Shown: positions 1 to 6,359, counted from the first letter of the stretch. The stretch: 6,359 bases of DNA from an uncultured Bacteroidota bacterium (GCA_903898215.1 CAIUEQ010000022.1:1-6359), one strand, 5' to 3'. Notes: a model not told the origin generated them from the letters alone. Made by a program: numbers and translations.

Positions 1-35
1 AATTTTAAATAATTCAATTATATAAATAATATAAA

Positions 36-977
36 ATGTTACTATCTAGAAAAAATGATATAATCATAGAGGATTTATTCTCTGTAGTTGAATCTTCAGC
101 AACATCTGCTAATTTATCTCAAAGGAGATTATCGTATTTAGGCGTTAAATCAAATAAAGAAGGAAAAGCGTCCGAACATATTGTTCCTTTTTTTCTTGAA
201 ACATTCGAAATAAAGAGAACAAAATTGACTAATAGCATTTCAAATGTTATTGTTGAGTTAGATAATTTAGCTCTTCAAATTGATAAAGTGATTGATGATT
301 CCAATGTTAAAATAACAGGAACTCCAACTTTTGAAAATTTCAAAAATTTAGAAAATAAAATCATTGACTGTTTTAGTCCTTTAGTAGGTCAACCTGGATT
401 GGAATCTTTGATAATAGATACTTTGAAAAGTGTTAATATTAGTTTTAAATTCAATACAACAAGAAGACATTTGATTTATAATTTTAACAAAGGCGTTTCC
501 TATTCAGGGTGTACAACTTTTTATCTTTTCCCTCTAATTAGTTACTTAGGTCTTCAAAGCCCAAATCATTTTGACGTTAAGCATGTTTTTTCGCTAATTT
601 CAAATTATATTCAAATATTGGATGACTATATTGATGTATTTGATGATATAAATTTAAAAATTGTTACGCCTGTAACTAAACGACTTCAAGAGATTGAGAA
701 TCGAGAAAAAATTATTAATACTGGCCAAAGTTCTCTTGAAATTTTAACAAGTGATGTTATATTTAAACTTAGAGATTACTTAGATGAAATTGAAATTGAA
801 ATTACGAGAATTCGAGGTAACAATAAAAATAACAATGTATTTCTAAATAACTGGCATAAGTTTCATGATGATTTCTCAAAAGTTTTATTTCCACTCACTC
901 ATTCTTTGATTGAAGATTTAAATTACTTACAAAAGATACACGAGATAACCCCACCTTTCATTTGTTATGTAAGCTAA
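36..977 (+). CDS. Uncharacterised protein, possibly class I isoprenoid-synthase-like
   Basis: I do not recognise this 313-residue protein with certainty. It is mostly helical by composition, with no signal peptide and no clear membrane span, so it is probably cytoplasmic. The most telling stretch is residues 189-204, SNYIQILDDYIDVFDD, where DDYID (196-200) fits the DDxxD metal-binding motif of class I prenyl and terpene synthases, preceded by the usual hydrophobic helix with Gln (Q193) upstream. A candidate second metal site, HDDFS at 277-281, matches the (N/D)DxxS part of an NSE motif only in part: His replaces the first Asn/Asp and the closing Glu/Asp is missing. Residues 60-135 and 215-260 look like long amphipathic helices. 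The ATG at 36 follows an in-frame stop at 27-29, so the start is well bounded. The stop lies 12 bases before the next gene, suggesting an operon with a membrane protein and a transporter. The enzyme assignment is an inference; a structural or purely hypothetical role remains possible. Confidence 0.9.
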   Translation: MLLSRKNDIIIEDLFSVVESSATSANLSQRRLSYLGVKSNKEGKASEHIVPFFLETFEIKRTKLTNSISNVIVELDNLALQIDKVIDDSNVKITGTPTFENFKNLENKIIDCFSPLVGQPGLESLIIDTLKSVNISFKFNTTRRHLIYNFNKGVSYSGCTTFYLFPLISYLGLQSPNHFDVKHVFSLISNYIQILDDYIDVFDDINLKIVTPVTKRLQEIENREKIINTGQSSLEILTSDVIFKLRDYLDEIEIEITRIRGNNKNNNVFLNNWHKFHDDFSKVLFPLTHSLIEDLNYLQKIHEITPPFICYVS

Positions 978-989
978 TTTATAAAAAAT

Positions 990-1691
990 ATGTTTTTTAA
1001 AAATCTACATGACCCACCAGAATTTACATCTTTTAAAGTATTTCAATTTTTAGGATATTTCATTGGAGGAATAGGACCAGTAATTATATTTTTAATGTTT
1101 GAGATGCTTGGGATGGATCAAAATATTATTGATGGAAAATATATAAGCAGTTTTATGTTTTTTGCACTATTAGGTGCAATCATTGGTTTTATTGCTTTTT
1201 ACATAGAACACAGTTACTCAGAAAAGCATATATTATTTAAAATCTTTTTTCTTACTCAAGCAATTTTCAGTATTTTATTAATTCACTTTCTTGTTTTATA
1301 TTCTGGCGGCCCAAAATCAAGTGTATTTGCACTCTCTTATTTGTATATACCAGCAGTAGTTGGTTTTACTTATGGTAAAGGGATAAATTTAACAGGGGCA
1401 GTTATTGCTCTGTGTATTAGTTATATACTTTGCTTGTTTTGGCTGACAGAGCAACAGGACATGTTCAAATCTGTAGTTGTTTCTGGTAAAGAATTTGTTA
1501 GAATAAGCCCAAAGCCAATTGGTTTTTTGTGGAACAATTCTGATAAGTGGATATATTTTATTGTTTTCTTAATTCAAATTATGGTTACAAAAGCTATTGC
1601 TTCTAAAAGAAAGGAAAAAAATAAAATAAATCTTAATTTAGAGACAACTGCTGAAAACGATAAAAAAAATGATTACGACAACTCAAAATAA
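990..1691 (+). CDS. Six-helix membrane protein of unknown function
   Basis: This 233-residue protein is very hydrophobic, with membrane segments visible at about residues 17-40, 52-72, 83-104, 110-129, 133-152 and 186-204. It ends in a charged, probably cytoplasmic tail (205-233, rich in Lys, Asn, Glu and Asp). Between helices 3 and 4 it carries YSGGPKSSVFALSYLYIPAV (104-123). This resembles the tGGxxSpf…Y…P pattern in the membrane sensor part of some histidine kinases, but no kinase, HAMP or cyclase domain follows here. A 30-residue soluble loop (about 153-185) separates helices 5 and 6. There is no cleavable signal peptide. The gene starts 12 bases after the upstream stop and its last 23 bases overlap the downstream transporter gene, so all three are probably translated from one message. 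It might be a transporter partner, a membrane sensor or a membrane-bound modifying protein; the sequence does not decide between these. Confidence 0.9.
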   Translation: MFFKNLHDPPEFTSFKVFQFLGYFIGGIGPVIIFLMFEMLGMDQNIIDGKYISSFMFFALLGAIIGFIAFYIEHSYSEKHILFKIFFLTQAIFSILLIHFLVLYSGGPKSSVFALSYLYIPAVVGFTYGKGINLTGAVIALCISYILCLFWLTEQQDMFKSVVVSGKEFVRISPKPIGFLWNNSDKWIYFIVFLIQIMVTKAIASKRKEKNKINLNLETTAENDKKNDYDNSK

Positions 1692-2910
1692 TTTTAAGAA
1701 TTTTTTCAAATCATCATCTTGGGGCTGGTGTTTATTTGATTTTGCCAATTCTATTCCGGCTGTAATTGGGGGAATTTATTTTGCAAAATGGTTTACGGAA
1801 GATGTTGGTGCAAGTTCTATCGCATTTAATTTGCTTTTTTTTGTTTCAGCAATTGTTATTATTTTATCTGGGAAATGGGTTGGCAAAAGAATTGATACTG
1901 ACGGTTACAAATTTTGGATTAAGTTATCGTCTGGAATTACTTTCATAGCAATTTTCTCTTTATTTTTGACCAGCCAATTTCTTCCGAAGGTAGTTATTCT
2001 TCCAATATCGTTTCTGTTTTTTGTTATTTTCCTTTTTGGTTATCAGGTTAGCAGGATTTGTCATAATGTATATTTGCGTGGAGTAATTCCTGAAGAAATA
2101 CAGAGTAAAATGTCAGGACTTGGGACTGCTGCAAATTGGGCAGGTTCCATTACTGGTATTGGACTCACAATACCAGTAATTATGGTAAATTCAGGAACTC
2201 TTGGAAGAGAATTAACTTTCCTAGTAGCATCAATCGGATATGGAATACTAACTCCAATTTCTTTATATTTTATGTTTCTTTCTAAGCCAAATTCTAATTT
2301 AACCTTATTAGCACAAAATCAAGAAAAAATTACTTGGAAATCCTTACTTTCATCAATTGGTATTTTACTATTGATTTATCTTCTTCTGTTCGATGTTATG
2401 GCTACTGTACAAAGAAATCTTCCTCTATATCTTTCACAAATATTTAAAATGCCTGATAATACCCAAGCTTTAGGATTTTTATTAATACTCTTTTCAGCCA
2501 TGGTTGGCGGATTTTTGGCAGCAAAAAGCGTACAATATAAAAATTCAAAAGCTTGGCTCATTAGAAGTTCATTATTATTAGCATTTTCAATCATGTTAAT
2601 TACAATTCATAATAATGTGACATTATGGATAGCTTTTATAACTGCTGGGTTGTCTTACGGAATTATGGAGTCTTCAATTCGAGTAAATTTTATGGGAACT
2701 TTTTCACCAGTTAAAGCCGGAGAAAATTTTGGTATTCTTGCTGTTGTTGAAAGAACCTCTGGAGTAATTGGTCCACTAATTTGGATTATTCCGTTTACCA
2801 TTTTTTCTGATAACAATAATTCATATATTTTTTCAATGTATCTGATGGCTTTAATATCTTTTGTTGCCTTTTTGCTTCTGTTTTGTATAAAAAAAGTTAA
2901 ACATTTATAA
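1669..2910 (+). CDS. MFS transporter, UMF1 (Atg22-like) family
   Basis: This 413-residue protein is a major-facilitator carrier of the inner membrane, with about twelve hydrophobic segments along its length. Three stretches point to the UMF1 family, related to the yeast vacuolar effluxer Atg22. They are the N-terminal WGWCLFDFANS (18-28, family pattern W..YDFANS), NVYLRGVIPEE followed by SGLGTAANWAGSITGIG (133-165), and the late PVKAGENFGILAVVERTSGVIGPLIW motif (346-371, family pattern P…GEfFGl…k.s…GP). Length and the short N-terminal lead before the first motif fit the family and support the ATG at 1669. UMF1 members are generally regarded as effluxers, but most bacterial ones have no known substrate. 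Here the carrier closes a three-gene cluster after a possible enzyme and a membrane protein, so export of their product is a reasonable inference. The start lies inside the preceding gene, right after a run of eight A, so translational coupling is likely. Confidence 0.92.
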   Translation: MITTTQNNFKNFFKSSSWGWCLFDFANSIPAVIGGIYFAKWFTEDVGASSIAFNLLFFVSAIVIILSGKWVGKRIDTDGYKFWIKLSSGITFIAIFSLFLTSQFLPKVVILPISFLFFVIFLFGYQVSRICHNVYLRGVIPEEIQSKMSGLGTAANWAGSITGIGLTIPVIMVNSGTLGRELTFLVASIGYGILTPISLYFMFLSKPNSNLTLLAQNQEKITWKSLLSSIGILLLIYLLLFDVMATVQRNLPLYLSQIFKMPDNTQALGFLLILFSAMVGGFLAAKSVQYKNSKAWLIRSSLLLAFSIMLITIHNNVTLWIAFITAGLSYGIMESSIRVNFMGTFSPVKAGENFGILAVVERTSGVIGPLIWIIPFTIFSDNNNSYIFSMYLMALISFVAFLLLFCIKKVKHL

Positions 2911-2980
2911 AAACCCCGAATTTTTTCTTTTAAAGAATATTAATTTGCGATTTGTTGATTATGGACCACAATGTTTAACT
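2895..2980. repeat. 11-bp inverted repeat at the end of the transporter gene
   Basis: The 11 bases agttaaacatt at 2895-2905, overlapping the last codons of the transporter gene, are repeated as the exact reverse complement aatgtttaact at 2970-2980. The intervening 64 bases are AT-rich. The arms could pair in RNA, but the loop is long and there is no T run after the right arm, so this is not a classical terminator. A chance match is possible in DNA of this composition. Confidence 0.5.
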
Positions 2981-3433
2981 CGCCTTCTACTAATATTAGA
3001 CAACATTACTAAAACAGAAATAATTTAACCCCAAGGAATAAATTAATGGTAATTTTTGCTATTTCCCACTCGCCCATTAGGCAAAGGTAGTCGTTTGCTA
3101 TGTGAGAGTAAAGGTTAAAGTGAATTTTAAAAAAACAATTTTCAATTTTTTGAACTGAAAAAATTCTTTTCTCAAAAACCTTGACTATCACTCCGCAAAC
3201 CCTCAAATGGTTGCCTATCGGTTGAGTATGGAAGTGTGTGTTTATTATATTTAAAATTCACTTCATCTTACTTTAGCTAAATTTATTTTCAATTCACTCC
3301 CCTAACCAAAAATTTATTTATAATAATGTTCTATTAGGAATATATTTTTAAATTTACAAAGTTTTGTATTTGGAAAAATATATCTATCAAATTTCTTTTA
3401 AAATTAAATTGTAATAACTAAAAAAATGAAATC
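2911..3433. other. 523-base spacer without a credible gene
   Basis: No reading frame here looks like a protein. The longest one, on the - strand at 3009-3206, encodes 65 residues with no recognisable motif and no sensible start context. Composition changes along the region: 2941-3240 contains patches richer in G and C (around 3066-3095 and 3190-3240), while 3241-3433 is very AT-rich and probably holds the promoter of the secreted-protein gene. Visible structure consists of two inverted repeats, annotated separately, and the 10-base palindrome ctaatattag at 2990-2999. No confident promoter matching the Bacteroidota TTTG / TAnnTTTG pattern could be fixed; the nearest is TATTTG at 3367-3372, without a matching upstream box. 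Confidence 0.7.
3118..3263. repeat. 14-bp inverted repeat spanning 146 bases
   Basis: The sequence aagtgaattttaaa at 3118-3131 recurs as its perfect reverse complement tttaaaattcactt at 3250-3263. Just outside, taaag at 3109-3113 and its complement cttta at 3271-3275 extend the symmetry imperfectly. The enclosed 118 bases contain no gene but include a G+C-richer patch (about 3190-3240) with a smaller ctcaa…ttgag symmetry at 3202-3226. A decayed miniature inverted-repeat element or a structured RNA are both possible. No clear target-site duplication is visible outside the arms. Confidence 0.5.
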
Positions 3434-5116
3434 ATGAAAAGAAAAAAATCAACCACAAAAAGATTGGGAATTGTTGTACTTATTTTAATTGCCCAAGTTT
3501 ACGCAAACTCATCTTTTAGTCAGGCAATGTTTCAAAAAACATTTGGCACTCAGAGTGATGAAATTGGCACATTTGTAATTCTTGATAATAAAGGAAATTA
3601 CGCAATTACAGGTCATCATTTTAATCAGAACAATAATAGTAGAGATATACTGCTATTGCAACTTGATTCATGTGGCAATCAGAATTTTTCGGAACTTTAT
3701 GGTGGTAAAAAAGATGATATTGGAATGTGTATTCAGCAACTTTCCACATCTGATTATATTATTGCAGGAACTACATATAGCTATGGTATAGGACAGGATG
3801 ATCAATATTTAATTAAAACCAGTAATACAGGAACTCCTATTTCTGGTGTAAGTGTAGGAGGTGTTAATAATGAAAATAGTGAGTATTTAGCAGTAGATAA
3901 TAAAAATGAAGTTGTAAAAATTGGTAGTACAAATTACGATACCTTAAATCGGAAATCAGATATTTATGTAACTTGTACTAATTCTGCCGGAGGTTTAATG
4001 TGGACACGAACCTATGGTGGAAAGAAAGATGACTACGGCTTTTCTATAAAATATACTCCTGTAGATAGTGGATATATTCTTGCGGGTTCTACAAGAAGCT
4101 ATGGTGCGGGAGGATTGGATGCCTATATAATTAAAATAAATAAGGTAGGTGGTGTTATATGGGCAAAAAGCTATGGTAGTAAATATGATGATGAAGCCTT
4201 TGATATTACCTTGTGTAAATCGGGAGGATATGCCTTTACTGGTAGAACAAGAGATACAATTTCAAAAGATTCAAGTGGAATTACTTTAAGTAATAATGTA
4301 TATGTTGTGAGAATTAATAATAATGGCGGAGTAATCTGGACAAATTATTATGGAGGAAGTAAAGATGAACAAGGAGAAGCAATTATTGAATGTGCTGATA
4401 GTAGTACTTTAGTTATTGCCGGAAATACTTATAGTTTTGGTGCAGGAAATTCAGACGGATATTTATTAAAACTACAAAGTAATGGGAATATGATTTGGGG
4501 TAAAGCTTATGGAGGAAGTAAGGAAGAGGCTTTTTATTCTGTTGTACACACAAGAGATAATGGTTACTTTACTGTAGGTAAAACTAACTCTTTTGGTAGT
4601 GGACTAAATGATATTTATACTGTAAAGACAGATATAAATGGTAAATCAGGATGTTATGAAAAGGATGGAGGGTTACAACATAAAGCTTCGGGAGTCAGTG
4701 ATACACTTTATTCTATTACTCAATTCGGACAACCTGATAAAGGCTTTAAGGCAGATTCAGTCTTCTTTTACGATACTATTTTATGTTCTACCTGTAAGAT
4801 AGATTCAACAGCAGATTCAGCAAAATATTTCCGCGGAAGTAATATACATTCTTCAACAGGAACAAATTCTGATATTTCTTTATTTCCTAATCCTGCTAAA
4901 CAAAACATTTTTGTGAAATCTTCTTTTGATCTAAAAGAAAATTATGAGTTGGTGATAATAAACAATTTGGGAGCAACTGTTTTCAGAGAACAATTGAGTG
5001 GAAGCGAAATAAATTCAGGGAAATTGATTGATATAAACAAACTACCAAATGGTATATACCAGCTTATAATACAAGGAAATTCTATAAAAACGAAGAAGTT
5101 TATTGTTACACATTAA
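3434..5116 (+). CDS. Secreted seven-repeat beta-propeller protein with T9SS sorting domain
   Basis: This 560-residue protein is built as a T9SS cargo. Residues 1-30 form a signal peptide: basic start MKRKKSTTKR, hydrophobic core LGIVVLILIA, and probable cleavage near SFSQA. Residues 37 to about 410 hold seven copies of a roughly 53-residue unit with the pattern YGGxxDDxG…GYIxAGxTxSxGxGxxDxYLIKxxxxGxxxW, which is expected to fold as a seven-bladed propeller. A linker (411-478) with a CSTC pair at 451-454 follows. The C-terminal sorting domain covers 480-560, with SLFPNPA, ELVIINNLGATVF, LPNGIYQLII and a KKFIV ending, so the product should cross the outer membrane through T9SS and be anchored or released. 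The ligand or substrate is unknown; no catalytic motif is seen. The ATG at 3434 gives a proper signal peptide. The ATG at 3426 is out of frame and opens only a three-codon frame whose stop overlaps this start. A recombinase gene follows closely on the same strand. Confidence 0.93.
   Translation: MKRKKSTTKRLGIVVLILIAQVYANSSFSQAMFQKTFGTQSDEIGTFVILDNKGNYAITGHHFNQNNNSRDILLLQLDSCGNQNFSELYGGKKDDIGMCIQQLSTSDYIIAGTTYSYGIGQDDQYLIKTSNTGTPISGVSVGGVNNENSEYLAVDNKNEVVKIGSTNYDTLNRKSDIYVTCTNSAGGLMWTRTYGGKKDDYGFSIKYTPVDSGYILAGSTRSYGAGGLDAYIIKINKVGGVIWAKSYGSKYDDEAFDITLCKSGGYAFTGRTRDTISKDSSGITLSNNVYVVRINNNGGVIWTNYYGGSKDEQGEAIIECADSSTLVIAGNTYSFGAGNSDGYLLKLQSNGNMIWGKAYGGSKEEAFYSVVHTRDNGYFTVGKTNSFGSGLNDIYTVKTDINGKSGCYEKDGGLQHKASGVSDTLYSITQFGQPDKGFKADSVFFYDTILCSTCKIDSTADSAKYFRGSNIHSSTGTNSDISLFPNPAKQNIFVKSSFDLKENYELVIINNLGATVFREQLSGSEINSGKLIDINKLPNGIYQLIIQGNSIKTKKFIVTH
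3542..4663 (+). repeat. Seven tandem ~53-residue propeller repeats (coding)
   Basis: Repeat units begin at protein residues 37 (FGTQSDEIG), 89 (YGGKKDDIG), 141 (VGGVNNENS), 194 (YGGKKDDYG), 247 (YGSKYDDEA), 306 (YGGSKDEQG) and 359 (YGGSKEEAF). Spacings are 52, 52, 53, 53, 59 and 53 residues. The third unit has lost most consensus residues, and the fifth carries about six extra residues in the TISKDSSGITLSNN stretch (275-288). Some similarity remains at DNA level, for example tatggtggtaaaaaagatga at 3698 against tatggtggaaagaaagatga at 4013. This points to growth by internal duplication. Confidence 0.85.
4871..5113 (+). other. T9SS type A C-terminal sorting domain
   Basis: Residues 480-560 of the secreted protein match the Por secretion-system C-terminal sorting domain. 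The marks are ISLFPNPAKQ at the start (the LFPNPA motif), a central ELVIINNLGATVF strand pair, then INKLPNGIYQLIIQ, and a basic hydrophobic end KTKKFIVTH. In this family the domain directs outer-membrane passage and is usually removed on export. It is the best taxonomic marker in the window. Confidence 0.92.
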
Positions 5117-5154
5117 TTAGTTCTCTTTAATTTTTGGATAAAAAAACAATATTT

Positions 5155-6228
5155 ATGAAATCATTAATAAAAAACAAGTATGATTTCCTAAAACTTTTTG
5201 ATAAATTTATCAGTGAAACTAATAACGGAAAGAGAGTTCAGAAAAATGGAAAAAGGATCAGAGCATCAAGCTTGAAAAACTATTTCTACTTACGAAAATT
5301 ACTTTTTGATTTTTCTTCTGACAAAAATTTTCCATTACATATATCTTCTTTAAATAGCTTAAAGAAACGTGAAATACAATCTGAAAAGAAATACTGGAAA
5401 TCATTTTATAAATCATTTAGTGATTATTTATACGATGACCTGAATTTATTTGATAATTATGTAGGTAGCTGTATGAAACGTTTAAGGGCATTTTTTAATT
5501 ATCTGAATGATGAAAAAGAAATGAGTGTTGGTAATTTCCATAAAGGGTTTTTTATACAATCAGAAGAAATAGAAATTATAACTTTATTACCGGAACAATT
5601 AAATTTTCTAATTTTCGATAAAGAATTTGAAAATAATTTACCAGAGCATTTGCAAAGAACCAAAGATGCTTTTACTTTTGGATGTACTGTAGCTTTAAGA
5701 GTTTCAGATTTATTTAAAATTACTTTTTCAAATGTAGAAAAAGTGAACGATAAAAATTATTTAAAAGTAATTTCACAAAAAACAAGTACTTTTACCCGTG
5801 TGCTATTACCAGACTATGCAGTAGATATAATAAATAAATACAGGAGTAATAAAAGTTATATTTTCCCAATGATTTCAAAAAATCGGTTAAACATAAATAT
5901 TAAATTATTAATTGAACGAACGAACTGGACTCATGAGCATATTAAGATAAGACATAAAAGGGGTATCCCTGTAATGGTATATAAAAACACCAACAACAAA
6001 GAACATTATCGCTTTTGCGATCATATTACAAGCCATACCATGCGTAGAACAGCAATAACTACTATGCTTTGTCTAAATATGCCTGAAAACTTTGTACGTA
6101 AAATATCAGGCCACGCACCTAACAGTAAAGAGTTCTTTAGGTATGTGCAGCTTTCGCAAAAATATATGGATAGTGAATCAGAAAAAATGTTTGACCTTCT
6201 AAAAACTAAAAAACTGATTTGCCAGTAA
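5155..6228 (+). CDS. Tyrosine-type site-specific recombinase (integrase)
   Basis: The product cuts and rejoins DNA at specific sites through a covalent phosphotyrosine link. From the ATG at 5155 it has 357 residues. Residues 1 to about 125 form the helical arm- and core-binding (SAM-like) half, and about 145-357 the catalytic half. The full active-site set can be placed: Arg182 in ALRVSDL, Lys209 in SQKTS, His304 and Arg307 in SHTMRR, His320 in SGHAPNS, and the nucleophile Tyr330 in FFRYVQLS. The tyrosine sits ten residues after the GH histidine, one more than usual, without other signs of damage. The reading frame continues upstream to a TTG at 5134, but the ATG is the likelier start. The type is common in Bacteroidota mobile DNA; subtype and target site cannot be told. 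The gene lies 38 bases after the secreted-protein gene with no visible terminator between, and is followed by a possible RHS fragment, so a role in local rearrangement or element movement is plausible. Confidence 0.93.
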   Translation: MKSLIKNKYDFLKLFDKFISETNNGKRVQKNGKRIRASSLKNYFYLRKLLFDFSSDKNFPLHISSLNSLKKREIQSEKKYWKSFYKSFSDYLYDDLNLFDNYVGSCMKRLRAFFNYLNDEKEMSVGNFHKGFFIQSEEIEIITLLPEQLNFLIFDKEFENNLPEHLQRTKDAFTFGCTVALRVSDLFKITFSNVEKVNDKNYLKVISQKTSTFTRVLLPDYAVDIINKYRSNKSYIFPMISKNRLNINIKLLIERTNWTHEHIKIRHKRGIPVMVYKNTNNKEHYRFCDHITSHTMRRTAITTMLCLNMPENFVRKISGHAPNSKEFFRYVQLSQKYMDSESEKMFDLLKTKKLICQ

Positions 6229-6303
6229 TATTTTACGGGTAATTATGAATGAAAGAGTGATGATTTTTCGCGTTAAATAATTGTATTTGCATTTTGAAGG
6301 ATA

Positions 6304-6359
6304 ATGTATTTAATTGAAAATAAATCAATAACTAAATCAGATTACTATCCGTTTGGTGC
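6304..6359 (+). CDS. Start of RHS-core-like reading frame, cut by window end
   Basis: An open frame begins at the ATG at 6304 and runs off the window, giving MYLIENKSITKSDYYPFGA. The SDYYPFG stretch is the signature that opens the RHS-repeat-associated core region in many Bacteroidota RHS/YD proteins (typically DYYPFGM…GR). An in-frame stop at 6295-6297 shows that no long RHS repeat region precedes it here. This is therefore either an orphan RHS tail gene with its own start or the broken end of a displaced RHS gene. RHS tails often carry a variable toxin after the core, but that part would lie outside the window. With only 18 full codons the identification rests on one motif. Confidence 0.45.
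   Translation, partial: MYLIENKSITKSDYYPFG

Noticed and set aside
2376..2594. 72-residue open frame on the - strand inside the transporter gene
   Set aside because: It lies wholly inside a well-supported gene and has no features of its own.
2906..2935. Rho-independent terminator after the transporter gene
   Set aside because: A T run exists (2921-2926) but it is not preceded by a G+C-rich hairpin.
2895..3120. Integron attC site
   Set aside because: The 7-base boxes are in the wrong order for attC (GTTRRRY before RYYYAAC). The next possible partner, gttaaag at 3114-3120, ends in G instead of a pyrimidine, and no L boxes are evident.
3009..3206. 65-residue open frame on the - strand in the large spacer
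   Set aside because: It has no motif, no plausible start context and low-complexity hydrophobic composition, and it overlaps one arm of an inverted repeat.
3582..3791. 69-residue + strand frame inside the secreted-protein gene
   Set aside because: It is a shifted-frame shadow of the propeller repeats.
5134..5154. Upstream TTG start for the recombinase
   Set aside because: It would add seven residues (MDKKTIF) of no clear value; the ATG at 5155 is a more usual start and leaves the full domain intact.
5155..6228. Integron integrase (IntI)
   Set aside because: The active site is that of a general tyrosine recombinase. No IntI-specific extra patch was recognised and no attI or attC array is present.

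Overview
The window is AT-rich DNA that most likely comes from a member of the Bacteroidota (Bacteroidetes). The strongest sign is a secreted protein that ends in a type IX secretion system (T9SS) sorting domain (ISLFPNPAKQNIFV… LPNGIYQLII…KKFIV), a secretion route essentially confined to that phylum. Consistent with this, no gene start has a convincing Shine-Dalgarno site. All supported genes lie on the + strand.

Left part (36-2910) is a tight three-gene unit. First is a 313-aa protein with no clear family; its DDYID motif in a helical setting suggests, weakly, the class I isoprenoid-synthase fold. After 12 bases comes a six-helix membrane protein of 233 aa. Overlapping that by 23 bases is a major-facilitator transporter of the UMF1/Atg22-like family. 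The packing implies co-transcription, and the gene set (possible soluble enzyme, membrane protein, carrier) could make or modify a small molecule and move it across the membrane. The substrate cannot be read from the sequence.

Middle part (2911-3433) is 523 bases without a credible gene. It holds an 11-bp inverted repeat at the end of the transporter gene and a 14-bp inverted repeat spanning 146 bases, which could be a decayed small element or a structured RNA.

Right part (3434-6359) begins with the T9SS cargo protein. Its body is seven copies of a roughly 53-residue repeat, the number needed for a closed seven-bladed beta-propeller. Then, 38 bases downstream, lies a catalytically complete tyrosine recombinase. 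After 75 further bases, the last 56 bases open a reading frame with the peptide SDYYPFGA, which resembles the RHS-repeat core signature and runs off the window. A recombinase beside an apparent orphan RHS tail, plus the repeat-bearing spacer, suggests accessory, rearranging DNA rather than a conserved core region. No rRNA, tRNA, CRISPR array or complete insertion sequence was seen.
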